Assembly (NCBI GenBank): GCA_964513465.1
Contig: CAZEMR010000004.1
Location: 1 to 64,000 of the forward strand
Source: CAZEMR01 sp964513465
Lineage (GTDB): Bacteria; Bacteroidota; Ignavibacteria; Kapaibacteriales; UBA2268
Direction of reading: 5' to 3'
Length of the DNA stretch: 64,000 nucleotides
Made by a program: the position numbers and the translations under genes. The notes beneath the pieces were generated by a model, which was given only the letters and a program-made list of their open reading frames with translations, did not search any database and was not told where the DNA came from. Below, one piece after another: positions 38,001 through 46,410 of the stretch (the first letter of the stretch is position 1; each line of letters starts with the position of its first letter).

Positions 38001-38633
38001 TCCGTATTTGAAGATTCTGGCTTCGCGCAGCGCCAGATCGAATATGCCGCCCTCGTTGATCAAGTCGTCGCGGACGGACTGGATGAAGCATGCGTGCGGC
38101 TGCGGCCGGGAGTATGCATCCTGCGACTTCTCTACCCTGCCGGTTTCGGGATTCACATAAAAATGCCCCTGCTTATTGCCGGTGATACCATATATATGAT
38201 GAAGTCCGGTATTGAACCACTGCGGCGAATTCGGCGCTGCATATTGCGCAAGCAGAGTGTATGCGATTTCGTCATAAAATATTTTTGCGTCCTCGGGCGA
38301 ATCGAAATAGCCATGCCGCTCGCCCCACATCCGCCATGTATCGGCCAGGCGACGCACAACCTGTTTTATTGAATTTTCGGCGCCATATTTTTGTTTGCCG
38401 TCTTCTTTGATCGGTTTGCCGTTGTCATCTTTGAGCGGCACTCCTGTTTTACGGAAATATTTCTGTGCGAGAATATCTGTAGCCATCTGCGACCAATGAG
38501 AGGGCACCTCGACGTCGTCCATTTTGAAAACGACCGAGCCGTCGGGATTACGCAGCACGGAGGACCTTTTTTTATAATTAAACTGGTCGTAAACATCCGT
38601 GCCATCGCGGGTAAATCGTCTTTTAATTTTCAT
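35079..38633 (-). CDS. nrdJ: Adenosylcobalamin-dependent (class II) ribonucleotide reductase
   Basis: NrdJ reduces ribonucleotides to deoxyribonucleotides using adenosylcobalamin to form the active-site thiyl radical, with no oxygen requirement. The 1184-residue protein is of the long bacterial type. It shows FKYGSGTGTNFS, the GGTTRRAAKMVIVDIDHPD segment, the NPCSEY active-site motif near residue 450, and APTGTIGLVMDCDTTGIEPDFA near residues 650-670. The C-terminal ~30 residues hold a zinc-ribbon-like cysteine cluster (CxxC...CxxC) plus a final cysteine that in related enzymes shuttles electrons. No NrdR-type paired palindromes or cobalamin riboswitch were found upstream, but the shared upstream region holds a DnaA-box array (39042-39182). 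Confidence 0.96.
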   Translation of the reverse strand: MKIKRRFTRDGTDVYDQFNYKKRSSVLRNPDGSVVFKMDDVEVPSHWSQMATDILAQKYFRKTGVPLKDDNGKPIKEDGKQKYGAENSIKQVVRRLADTWRMWGERHGYFDSPEDAKIFYDEIAYTLLAQYAAPNSPQWFNTGLHHIYGITGNKQGHFYVNPETGRVEKSQDAYSRPQPHACFIQSVRDDLINEGGIFDLALREARIFKYGSGTGTNFSHIRAEGETLSGGGVSSGLMSFLKIFDRAAGAIKSGGTTRRAAKMVIVDIDHPDVEAFIQWKAREEEKVAALVAGSKVNSKFLSAIVDEALAHGADRKTNPKRNELIQRALHRGVPLNYIMRTLNLVEQGYTQLNSSEFDTNYEGEAYLTVSGQNSNNSVRVTNDFLRAVESDEMWDLKSRTTGETVKRVRARELWEKINMSAWKSADPGLQYDTTINEWHTCPQSGRINASNPCSEYMFLDDTACNLASLNLMKFLDEESGEFKIDDFRHAVRIWTIVLEISVLMAQFPSRKVAQLSYDFRTLGLGYANLGSLLMVSAIPYDSEKALAVAGAITALLTGESYAASAEMAQQLGAFPKFNDNKEEMLRVIRNHRRAAYSATPEEYEGLTIKPMGIDKSLAPEQLLKAARESWDRALTLGGEYGFRNAQVSVLAPTGTIGLVMDCDTTGIEPDFAIVKYKKLAGGGYFKIVNNSVRKALNHLGYTEKEIEDIEKYSLGHGTLRGCPEINKKSLKSKGFTDEKIKEIEDQLGDVFDIKFAFNKHALGENFLKKIGFSEESIQSPNFNLLKELGYSDEQIEKANDYVCGTMMIEGAPNLKDEHLPIFDTASKCGRRGERYIRHMAHVRMMAAAQPFISGAISKTVNMTREASVTDIGEVYMKSWKMMVKAIAIYREGSKLSQPLSASNYEDLDEIVTLGDEDTLDETQGPREVQEKISERVSRPKRTKLPGKRHGHIREAMVSGHKVYLRTGEYDDGSLGEIFIDMYKEGASFRGLLNSFAILASKALQYGIPLQELVDTFTFTRFEPQGIVSGHEAIRNATSILDYVFRSLGYDYLNRTDFVHVKAVDEDNGHEQHNDTPESGTKEEPPSQESDKEDTGETERKPAPAKEPEPPAASQTEAVGEQASPLSTGVVNGNGHKPKVKVTTSNDARSFGYTGEQCMNCGSMRVKRNGSCTVCEDCGGTSGCS

Positions 38634-39230
38634 ACCGGCACCTGATTTATATCTAAAATTTTTGAATTATGTCTTTGAAAATTAAATAATTAAATTAAAA
38701 TATTTTCATTATTCATAGCAGATTTTAATTGCTCAATCTGCGATTTTTGCAGATAGAAGGACGATAATATCGCCTTTAATTGTTTAAATAAAATATTGCT
38801 GGAAAGAGATTCAGCCCGAAGTCAACCTGCGATTTGACAAATATTTACCTCAATTCATACATATCAGTGCATTCAGCATTCGCCATAATAACCGCAAGGT
38901 CTGTTAATAACTTAGCGAATAATCGCTTTCAATATTTTTATCCGGCCAGTCGGTCATCACCAATTTTTCGATTGTTTTTCCGAAGCGGGGCTAAAATCCC
39001 ATGCTAACATAGTTAATCATCTTGTCAAGAAAAAAGGAATTTTATCCAAATATTATGCACACAAATCATTATATTGACGCACAAGTTTTCCACAAAGTTT
39101 TCCACATGGGCACTCCGATCCTCTCAATTCTGATTCATGTTTTCCACATTTCGCTTAATATTCGTATTTTGGGTTTTCCACAGCGGTATTCTCCGCAGAT
39201 GCTAATTTTGGTTAACATAAATATATAATT
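38634..39230. other. 597-bp divergent intergenic region, nrdJ/PAP2 (candidate oriC)
   Basis: No real gene is present. The left part (38640-38720) is extremely AT-rich. An inverted repeat GCAGATT (38718-38724)/AATCTGC (38735-38741) lies upstream of nrdJ. The right part holds the DnaA-box array at 39042-39182. A TAATTTTG element at 39203-39210 could be the -7 box for the PAP2 gene. Confidence 0.55.
39042..39182 (+). promoter_or_regulatory. Array of five DnaA boxes plus one near-match
   Basis: In the same orientation lie TTATGCACA (39053-39061) and four exact copies of TTTTCCACA (39086-39094, 39098-39106, 39140-39148, 39174-39182). A one-mismatch box, TTATCCAAA, is at 39042-39050. TTATNCACA is the classic DnaA box and TTTTCCACA is the form used in cyanobacteria. 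Start-to-start spacings are 33, 12, 42 and 34 bp. Five such 9-mers in 130 bp cannot reasonably be chance. Confidence 0.7.
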
Positions 39231-39797
39231 ATGCCCGACTTCATACTGCAATTCGATACATATTTATTCCATCTCGTCAATTCCTGGATGGCAAATCCGG
39301 CGCTGGATTTCCTTATGCCGATCATCACCGATGTTAAATACTGGATACCTGTCTATATCGGGATGTTCGCGCTGATCGCATGGCGGGGCGGCAAGAACCG
39401 CTTCGGCGCGATGTTTGCAATCATGCTTGCGGCTGTGCTTGCCGATCAGATTAACAGCAATATTCTCAAGGACTTATTCGACCGCCCAAGGCCCTGCCAT
39501 ATAATGACGGATATCCGGCTGCTGGTGGGATGCGGCGGCGGCCGATCATTCCCCAGCTCGCACGCGGCTAATAATTTCGCGCTGGCTACTGTGCTCACAT
39601 TTTTCTACGGGCGCTGGAAATGGTGGTTCTACTCCGGCGCGGCGCTGGTGGCCTTCTCGCGGACTTATGTCGGGGTGCATTATCCGCTCGACCTGCTGGG
39701 CGGCGCGGTCGTTGGTCTGACCATCGGCTGGCTCTCGATATTGATAATCACGCAATTGGGCAAATTATCTCCTAAAATTTTCATCTCCCCCGATTAA
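39231..39797 (+). CDS. PAP2-family membrane phosphatase
   Basis: A 188-residue integral membrane phosphatase of the PAP2 superfamily. The three-part active site is visible: KDLFDRPRP (near residues 81-89), PSSHAANN (near 105-112, catalytic base His) and SRTYVGVHYPLD (near 143-154, nucleophile His). About five membrane segments alternate with these motifs. Members hydrolyse undecaprenyl pyrophosphate, phosphatidylglycerol phosphate or phosphatidate; the substrate cannot be told from sequence. It is divergent from nrdJ across the DnaA-box region and convergent with the LolD-like gene. Confidence 0.9.
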   Translation: MPDFILQFDTYLFHLVNSWMANPALDFLMPIITDVKYWIPVYIGMFALIAWRGGKNRFGAMFAIMLAAVLADQINSNILKDLFDRPRPCHIMTDIRLLVGCGGGRSFPSSHAANNFALATVLTFFYGRWKWWFYSGAALVAFSRTYVGVHYPLDLLGGAVVGLTIGWLSILIITQLGKLSPKIFISPD

Positions 39798-39808
39798 TTA
39801 TATATATA

Positions 39809-40498
39809 TCAAATAATTGCGCCGTCTTTCATCGTCAGAATGCGGTCGGCTGCCGAAGCCACATCACGGCTGTGGGTGGCGACTATAAAGGTCAGCCCCA
39901 GGCGCGACTGCATATCCGCAATCAGGCGCATGGCCTGGTCGGAGCTCGCCGAATCGAGGTTGCCGGTGGGTTCGTCCGCCAGAGCGACGGCGGGATCGTT
40001 GATTACCGCCCGGGCGATAGCCACTCGCTGCTGTTCGCCGCCGGATAGCTCGCTGGGCTTATTTCCAGCGCGGTCGGCAACTCCGACTAAGTCGAGCAGT
40101 TCCAGAGCTTTGGCGCGGGCGTCCTTTTTGCTGATACCTGCGATCAGCGCTGGGATCATCACATTTTCGAGGGCGTCGAATTCCGGCAGCAGGTGGTGGA
40201 ACTGGAATATAAAGCCGATGTTCCGGTTGCGGAATCGGGCAGTATCTTCGCGCGAGAATTGCGCATAGTCCTGTTCATCGCCATTGAGCCGGATTGCGAT
40301 GCGGCCGCTGTCGGGGCGGTCGATCGTGCCGAGAATATGCAGCAGAGTGCTCTTGCCCACACCGGATGGCCCGACGATTGCGACGAATTCTCCGCGGGTG
40401 ATTTCGAGCGAGAGCGACCTGAGCACCTCGGTGGTTTTGCCCGCGCGATTGGAATATGATTTATTTATATTTTCCGCTTTTAAGATTGTTTCGCTCAT
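39809..40498 (-). CDS. lolD: LolD-type ABC transporter ATP-binding protein
   Basis: A 229-residue ABC ATPase of the LolD/MacB family. Walker A is GPSGVGKS (residues 43-50), the signature is LSGGEQQRVAIARA, and Walker B is VALADEPTGN. The Q-loop FQFHHLLPEFDALENVMIP is typical of LolD, which powers release of lipoproteins from the inner membrane to LolA. The permease LolC/E is not adjacent. The start codon is 9 bp downstream of the large surface protein gene on the same strand, so it may be co-transcribed with it. MacB-like or FtsE-like roles cannot be fully excluded. Confidence 0.88.
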   Translation of the reverse strand: MSETILKAENINKSYSNRAGKTTEVLRSLSLEITRGEFVAIVGPSGVGKSTLLHILGTIDRPDSGRIAIRLNGDEQDYAQFSREDTARFRNRNIGFIFQFHHLLPEFDALENVMIPALIAGISKKDARAKALELLDLVGVADRAGNKPSELSGGEQQRVAIARAVINDPAVALADEPTGNLDSASSDQAMRLIADMQSRLGLTFIVATHSRDVASAADRILTMKDGAII

Positions 40499-40507
40499 TT
40501 TTCCTCA

Positions 40508-43500
40508 TTAATACAGAATGAATCCCGTGCTGATGATTTCGCCGCCGGAGCTGGCCGATGCGCGATATACTCCCGCGGGCAGGTCGCTGAGATCGATGCG
40601 CTGCGCCCGCCCGATTTCCGACAGGCCGAATTCTCGGGTAAGCACCAATCGGCCATGGACATTATATATATTAAGCACGGCGCTGCCGCCGGTTTTGATT
40701 TCTACGTTGATTTCTCCCTCGGCGGGATTGGGCCATATGCTCATGTTATTAATTTCGCGCAGGCGAATCGGGAGAATGTCCGGCTGGCACAGACCGGTGA
40801 TTTTGATTGCGCCTTCGCTAACTTTATAGGGATTATCGGAATACCAGTTAATTTCGGGAATGCGCAGCGGCACATCCTGCTCTTCGCCGAGCGTGACCAG
40901 TCCGTAAACTGTGGTCAGCAGCCGGTCTTCGCCGTCGAGCGTAACATCGCGCAGCGTAAAGTCAATCACCCGGTCGCCCTGGTCGATTTGGTTGCCAGTG
41001 AGTTCGCCGATACTTATGCTGTCCGGCTGGTAGATACCCGCGTCGAATCGGATGCGGACATCGATTTGCGCGAGATTGACGACCGTATCCTGGCGATTGA
41101 TTCGGCCATAGAAAGGCACTGCAAATGCCGGATCGCCTACCTGGGCTTCCTGCCGGGTCAGAGTGAATATGCCTTCGAATGTATATCTCAATCCGATCGC
41201 CGAGCATGGAATAATAAGCGTATCGGTGCAGGGCTGGCTGACGAATATCCGCAGCGTATCTGCGTAATTGCGTTCCTCGCGCGGAGTAAAGGTCAGCGTT
41301 ATTTCCATCTCGCCGCCGGGGTGAACTGTGGCGGATTCTGCCGGATCGGCGCTGAATGTGATGTCGCCGTCGGCGTCGCCGTCGAGCTTCATACCGGCGA
41401 TCACTGCCGGGAGAGCGCTCTCATTTTTTAAATTAAAAATTAATTCTTCGCTGCGGTCTATATATATAATTCCGAAGTCCGCCTCGCCCAATCCACTGAA
41501 TTCCGGATTTTTATATAGCGCAGTTACAGTATCGGCCGAGGTGCAACCACGCTCGTCGAATACCTGAAGCCAGTATTCGCCTTCTTCCGAGACTTCAATC
41601 GAGCGGGTTGTGGCGCCGTTCGACCAGTAATATTCGGCGTGTTCACGATCGGAGCTCAGAGTAATGCTTTCGCCGCGGCAGAATAGCTGGTTCCCCTGGA
41701 TTTTAGTAATCGGATTTTCATACATATTTATTGTGACAGTATCGGATACCCCCTCGCAGCCGCTTTCGCCGACTACGCGCACCCAGTAATCGCCAGCGCG
41801 GTCGATCTCGATTGACGGAGTATTTTCGCCGTTCGACCAGTAATATTCGGCATAATCCTCGCCTGCGCTGAGCACGAGTGAGGTTCCACGGCAAAAGTAG
41901 GATTTATCGTATTCAATTACCGGATGCAGAGTGGAATCGATCCGGACATTCAGCGTATCGCGTCCGACGCAGCCCATCTCGCTGATCTGCTCGACAATAA
42001 GCTCGGCCATCCCCGATTCGGGCCATTCGATCCGGACGGCTTCGTCGCCCTGGCCGCTGATAATATTCCCCATCGGCGCCGACCAGATTATCGTCGAATT
42101 AGTAAACATATCTATCGAGTATTCCGCAATATTTGCTTCGCAGACGGACTGAGGCCCGCTGATCGAGGGGACGGGCCGGCGATTGAATATCATGTCGATA
42201 TCCCTGCTGGTGCCGGTGCAGCCGTTCGAATCGACCACAGTCACCGAGTAGAGCTGAGGGCGGTGCACGCGAATCGTGGGCGTGGTTTCGCCGGTACTCC
42301 ATAAATATTCGGTGTATTCATCGCTTGTGCTGAGAGTGACCGTGTCGCCGGTGCAATAGGGCGCATCGAAGGAGGGGATTATTACCGGCCGGGGGTTATC
42401 CCATACGATTATTTCTTTCTCGGAATACGCCGTGCAGCCGTTGGTATCGCTCACCGTTACGGAATAAACGCCCGGACTTTTTACATTAATACTCCGGGTG
42501 GTGGCTCCGGTGGACCATTCGTAGAATGCGAATTCATTCTTAGTGCGCAAAAGCACGCTGCCGCCATCGCAGAAGGGGTGATCGCCGATAATTTCGAGCG
42601 CGGGATCGGGCAACTGGTGCATAAATACGAATATATCAGAGCTTCGCCAGCAGCCCGCGGAGTCCTGCGCGCGGACGCTGTAAATACCGGGGCGGTCGAC
42701 TGTTATGCTGTCCGAAACGCTGCCGGTAGACCATTCGATAGCTTCATAATCGCCGGATACTCGCAGCCCTACCTTTTCGCCATCGCAGACGAAGCGTTTG
42801 CCTTCGATTACGGGCAGCGGCTTTACAAAAAACACAGGACAGAAATTCCAGCTCATCAGGTCATGATTCTGATATGACTTTCCGGTTGCGGAAGTAAAGC
42901 CCACATAAGCCTCGCCGTTGCAGTCGAGCCGGAGCAATTTGCCAAGCTCAAGGTCTGGCACCACAAGCGCAGGTTCGTCGAACCGGGGCTGGTCGTTCAG
43001 ATAAATTCTTAATGTATTGGGGATAATATCATAATCAATTTTTACAAAATATTCAGTTCCGTCGGTCAGTATTTCAATCACATCCGTGGTAATCGCAATG
43101 GTCGCGTCGCCATGATACTGGCTATTGAAGTCCCGGCCTAGCGACTGAACAGCAATATGATTGCCGTTCGGATCGTGATAAACATCATCCTCCGGTTCGT
43201 ATTCGTAGCTATTATTGAACATATCGAATTCTATTGCAAGCGAATTAGCAATTCCGCCGTAGCCAAGGCCGGACCCCCACAGCCCGAGAGCGTCCTCTTG
43301 GGAATTCTGAATCACGAAGGCCAGCCCGTCGGCGCCGGGCAGCGAATTATCCTTTGCGCTGGCATTATATCCTTCGCTAATTTGAAATGAAAATTCGGTA
43401 GAAAAGCCTTTTTCGACCCGGACTTTATTTTCATACCAGACGGCTCCGCGCTGGTAGGTAATATCCTCGGTAATCCGGATGAATCCCTCCTCCTGGAGCT

Positions 43501-44290
43501 TAGCGGTGCCAATCAGCTTCAACGCCTCTTCGGTATCGAATCTCTGATAGTCGATATTTTCGAATTCACAGGGCTTATATAAATATCTCACATCCTCGGG
43601 CGTCAGCGCCCGGGAATAAATCCGGAATTCGTCCATATCGCCCACAAAGCGCGTCGAAAACAGCGAATCCCGCGTCCACATCGTCCGGCCGATTGCGCCG
43701 CCGCCATTGCCGATCGAAAGGCTCTGATCGAAATCAGCAATTATTTCATCATCGCGATAGACGGTCATATGTCCATTTTTATAAACCAGGCAGTAGAATA
43801 TCCACTGACCGTAATCACCTTTGCGGAAATCGACCGATTGCGGAGCGCCGCTGCCAACCGAAAAATTCAGCGCCCGGTCGGATTCTTCGGCGTCTTTGGG
43901 CAGATGGCTTCGCATTCCGGACCAGCCGGCTTCGAGATTGCCAAACATAAAATACGAGCAACCCTCCGGGTGGGTATTGCCGATATGCCTTATCCAAAAG
44001 CCGACGGTGAATTCGTTCATATCTTCAATGGCAATATCCGGCAGCAGCAAATGGCCGCCCGATTCGCCGAAGGTGCCCTGGCCCACAATCCGGATTGATT
44101 CTCCCCGGATACCGGAGCTGCGCCGAAGGTCGCCGATAGCGGTGGCATGATTCTGGTTGCCGCTATAGTCCAGCGGCGAAGCCTTCTCGAAGGGATAATA
44201 TATCAGCAGCCCGGTATTAATATCCTGGCCGGAAGAATTCATCAGTGAGAATATATAAATAAATGCAATCAGGAAGTAGAAACGCTTCAT
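40508..44290 (-). CDS. T9SS-secreted protein with LamG, L-type lectin and Ig-like repeats
   Basis: A 1260-residue exported protein. A signal peptide (about residues 1-22) precedes a LamG domain (about 28-230) and a legume-type (L-type) lectin domain (about 250-480). Five ~85-residue Ig-like repeats follow, each with a YxWSTG or YYWSNG motif and a pair of cysteines (...FCxGxxxxL... and ...DxxGC). A PKD-like module sits among them. A HYDIN/ASPM-type beta domain (VHPGGEMEITLTFTP), a cohesin-like domain and a T9SS sorting domain (SIWPNPAEGEI; LPAGVYRASA) complete the protein. Two carbohydrate-binding-type domains suggest a surface lectin or adhesin; the ligand is unknown. Confidence 0.85.
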   Translation of the reverse strand: MKRFYFLIAFIYIFSLMNSSGQDINTGLLIYYPFEKASPLDYSGNQNHATAIGDLRRSSGIRGESIRIVGQGTFGESGGHLLLPDIAIEDMNEFTVGFWIRHIGNTHPEGCSYFMFGNLEAGWSGMRSHLPKDAEESDRALNFSVGSGAPQSVDFRKGDYGQWIFYCLVYKNGHMTVYRDDEIIADFDQSLSIGNGGGAIGRTMWTRDSLFSTRFVGDMDEFRIYSRALTPEDVRYLYKPCEFENIDYQRFDTEEALKLIGTAKLQEEGFIRITEDITYQRGAVWYENKVRVEKGFSTEFSFQISEGYNASAKDNSLPGADGLAFVIQNSQEDALGLWGSGLGYGGIANSLAIEFDMFNNSYEYEPEDDVYHDPNGNHIAVQSLGRDFNSQYHGDATIAITTDVIEILTDGTEYFVKIDYDIIPNTLRIYLNDQPRFDEPALVVPDLELGKLLRLDCNGEAYVGFTSATGKSYQNHDLMSWNFCPVFFVKPLPVIEGKRFVCDGEKVGLRVSGDYEAIEWSTGSVSDSITVDRPGIYSVRAQDSAGCWRSSDIFVFMHQLPDPALEIIGDHPFCDGGSVLLRTKNEFAFYEWSTGATTRSINVKSPGVYSVTVSDTNGCTAYSEKEIIVWDNPRPVIIPSFDAPYCTGDTVTLSTSDEYTEYLWSTGETTPTIRVHRPQLYSVTVVDSNGCTGTSRDIDMIFNRRPVPSISGPQSVCEANIAEYSIDMFTNSTIIWSAPMGNIISGQGDEAVRIEWPESGMAELIVEQISEMGCVGRDTLNVRIDSTLHPVIEYDKSYFCRGTSLVLSAGEDYAEYYWSNGENTPSIEIDRAGDYWVRVVGESGCEGVSDTVTINMYENPITKIQGNQLFCRGESITLSSDREHAEYYWSNGATTRSIEVSEEGEYWLQVFDERGCTSADTVTALYKNPEFSGLGEADFGIIYIDRSEELIFNLKNESALPAVIAGMKLDGDADGDITFSADPAESATVHPGGEMEITLTFTPREERNYADTLRIFVSQPCTDTLIIPCSAIGLRYTFEGIFTLTRQEAQVGDPAFAVPFYGRINRQDTVVNLAQIDVRIRFDAGIYQPDSISIGELTGNQIDQGDRVIDFTLRDVTLDGEDRLLTTVYGLVTLGEEQDVPLRIPEINWYSDNPYKVSEGAIKITGLCQPDILPIRLREINNMSIWPNPAEGEINVEIKTGGSAVLNIYNVHGRLVLTREFGLSEIGRAQRIDLSDLPAGVYRASASSGGEIISTGFILY

Positions 44291-44452
44291 ATTTCAATCT
44301 CTGGGAATTTTCAAATATCAATATTTTCAATTTAATAAATTAAATTCAATAGATAAACTACACTAATATATAAACAGTCCTTATATATATACATCACTCC
44401 GCTGGCACGAAAATATTTCCGAAACAGCCAAAATATAGCCGGCGAGACAATT

Positions 44453-44461
44453 TGTGGATAA
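44453..44461 (-). promoter_or_regulatory. Single DnaA-box sequence upstream of the ECF sigma gene
   Basis: TGTGGATAA is the reverse complement of the perfect E. coli-type DnaA box TTATCCACA. It is isolated and may be chance (one 9-mer in 64 kb is not remarkable). It lies 41 bp before the sigma factor ATG and 5.3 kb from the array. Confidence 0.3.
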
Positions 44462-44501
44462 CTGTGTAACCTTTTTTTCAAAATCTTGTTATTGCTATTA
44501 A

Positions 44502-45068
44502 ATGAGAAAGAAATACGAAGAATATAGCGACTCCGAGCTGTTCGGAATGCTTACAAAAGATAAGCAGACAGCAGAGCAGGCCTTCAAGGAAATCTACTCA
44601 AGGCATGCCCCGCGGGTGTACGCATATTGCAGAAGATTCATGGGCAACAACGAGGAAGCCCAGGACGTATTTCAGGAAACATTTGCCAAGTTCTTTGAGT
44701 GCGCATCTGACGATCGCGAAATGACCAATACCCCGGGCTTTCTGCTCAGGATAGCCAGAAATCTCTGCGTCAACCTGAAGAAAAAAGAGCGCAGTACGAT
44801 TTCGTTCGAGGATTATATGGCAGTCAATCGCGACAGCGGACGCGAACAGGACGAACTGCTCGATCTGATCAAAATGGCGCTCGAGCTATTGCAGCCGGAA
44901 TATCGCGAGATGTTCATACTCCGCGAATACGAAGGATTCTCGTATTCAGAGATTACTGACATCACCAACGAGCCGCTCTCGACTGTTAAGATCAGAATTT
45001 ATCGCGCAAAACAAAAAATTCGGGAAATACTCCAGCCATATCTGGCGGAGCTTTCTAAACATGGATAA
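44502..45068 (+). CDS. ECF-type RNA polymerase sigma factor
   Basis: A 188-residue sigma-70 factor with regions 2 and 4 only. Region 2 spans about residues 25-95 (RVYAYCRRFMGNNEEAQDVFQETF). Region 4 spans about 125-185, with the helix-turn-helix YSEITDITNEPLSTVKIRIYRAKQKI. It lacks region 1.1 and region 3, as expected for the ECF group. The next gene begins 35 bp downstream, encodes a single-span membrane protein with an anti-sigma-like N-terminus, and is the likely regulator. No ribosome-binding site is visible before the ATG. Confidence 0.93.
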   Translation: MRKKYEEYSDSELFGMLTKDKQTAEQAFKEIYSRHAPRVYAYCRRFMGNNEEAQDVFQETFAKFFECASDDREMTNTPGFLLRIARNLCVNLKKKERSTISFEDYMAVNRDSGREQDELLDLIKMALELLQPEYREMFILREYEGFSYSEITDITNEPLSTVKIRIYRAKQKIREILQPYLAELSKHG

Positions 45069-45103
45069 ATATATGAAATTCAATAAAATAACGGTTAACT
45101 GAA

Positions 45104-46378
45104 ATGAAAGAGTACATTGATTCAACACCTTCGGAATTGCTGACTCTCCTGCTCGACGGAGAGCTGGACACCGACGCCCAGAGCAAACTCTTCGCAGAGC
45201 TTGCCCGCAACGGCGAATTGCAGGAAGAGCTTCGCGAGATGCTCGCCATCCGGCAATCAGTGCAGAAGGATTTCGAAGCTTTCTCGCCCCCGCCCGAAGC
45301 CACCACCGCGGTATTCGACCGCGTCGGATTCGGCGCACATCAGGCGGCCGCCGGCGGTTCCGGCGCAGCAGTTTTCGGTTTCCTGCGTCGCAACTGGTGG
45401 GTATCGGCCATCGGCCTTCTGCTTATTTCATTTGTTGGGTATAATCTGACAACAGGAGACGACGCTCCGAACCTCGCAAGCGAAAATATCGCCCCTACCC
45501 GAAGCATAGCAATGGCCAGCGATAATTCCGCTCCGACCGTCAGCTCAATCGCCGAAGAGCCGGCAATCACCCAATCCGCCCCGGCAGTCGCGAGTATTTC
45601 CGCAGATAATAATCCCGGCGCGGCGAAAACTTCCGCCGGCAATCCGGAAAGCGTGTCCCCGGCAGGCAACCATGCATCTGCCGAAGTAATACCAGCGGAT
45701 TTTGAATCGGCCGATAATGACATCGTCAAACCATTTAATATAATTACAGCCTCGAACGCGCAATCGAACGGCTTTATCCCCGAGGATAATTTCGGTATAG
45801 CCCAAAGCGGATTCCAGGGTGCCGAGCGCCGCGCCGAAGCATACAGCCCGCTGATGCTATCGATTCGCCCGGACAAAAACCACGGCGTATCGCTTTATTA
45901 CAACGGTATGTATTCGGTAAGCGCCGCCGAGATGAATCTCGACTATGGCAATACCCCCTTTGTTTCCGAATACAACGCTGGAATATACTTCTCTGCCGCA
46001 GACAATCTAAAGGTCGGCTTCGAATTCGGCCGCGAATCCTTCGGCCATATTTATACCGACGGCACCGACGCCCAGCAGTACGAACAGCAGCCGCTCATAC
46101 TCTGCCTCGGAGTGGGCGCGCGCTATCAATTCAGCCAGCTCGAAATCGTTGGCATCCGCCCATTTGCGCATATGTCTTACGCCAGCACCGAGCTCGGCCA
46201 CCTCGGCCGCGGCACAGTGGGCGTCGAATTCGTATCTCCGCAGAAGATTCTGCTTGGCTGCCGCGTGGGTGTAACCGCCGGATTCCAGGGAAGCCTGATG
46301 CTATACGAAACACTCGACAGCAAATGGCTCACCTCCAAAAAGAACGGCCTTATAATCGGAGGCTCTCTGCACTTTTAA
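45104..46378 (+). CDS. Putative anti-sigma factor fused to a barrel-like C-terminal domain
   Basis: A 424-residue protein in operon with the ECF sigma factor. Residues 1-80 resemble the cytoplasmic sigma-binding part of anti-sigma factors (ELLTLLLDGELD...LREMLA), but the zinc-binding His/Cys motif is absent. One membrane segment spans about 97-115 (NWWVSAIGLLLISFVGYNL). A low-complexity Ala/Ser/Pro linker (about 116-250) should cross the periplasm. The last ~170 residues show alternating-hydrophobicity strands and end in GGSLHF, with a terminal aromatic residue like outer-membrane barrels. If correct, one chain would link sigma factor, inner membrane and outer membrane. The barrel reading is an inference from strand pattern only. 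Confidence 0.7.
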   Translation: MKEYIDSTPSELLTLLLDGELDTDAQSKLFAELARNGELQEELREMLAIRQSVQKDFEAFSPPPEATTAVFDRVGFGAHQAAAGGSGAAVFGFLRRNWWVSAIGLLLISFVGYNLTTGDDAPNLASENIAPTRSIAMASDNSAPTVSSIAEEPAITQSAPAVASISADNNPGAAKTSAGNPESVSPAGNHASAEVIPADFESADNDIVKPFNIITASNAQSNGFIPEDNFGIAQSGFQGAERRAEAYSPLMLSIRPDKNHGVSLYYNGMYSVSAAEMNLDYGNTPFVSEYNAGIYFSAADNLKVGFEFGRESFGHIYTDGTDAQQYEQQPLILCLGVGARYQFSQLEIVGIRPFAHMSYASTELGHLGRGTVGVEFVSPQKILLGCRVGVTAGFQGSLMLYETLDSKWLTSKKNGLIIGGSLHF

Positions 46379-46410
46379 TATACGACCCTGATACCCCACT
46401 TGGATAAATG

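Noticed and set aside
38634..39041. Cobalamin riboswitch before nrdJ
   Set aside because: The conserved B12-box pattern was not seen on the minus strand; a covariance search would be decisive.
39022..39228. A 68-codon open frame across the nrdJ/PAP2 spacer
   Set aside because: Its repeated 'VFH' residues come from the DnaA boxes; it has no ribosome-binding site and no protein-like composition.
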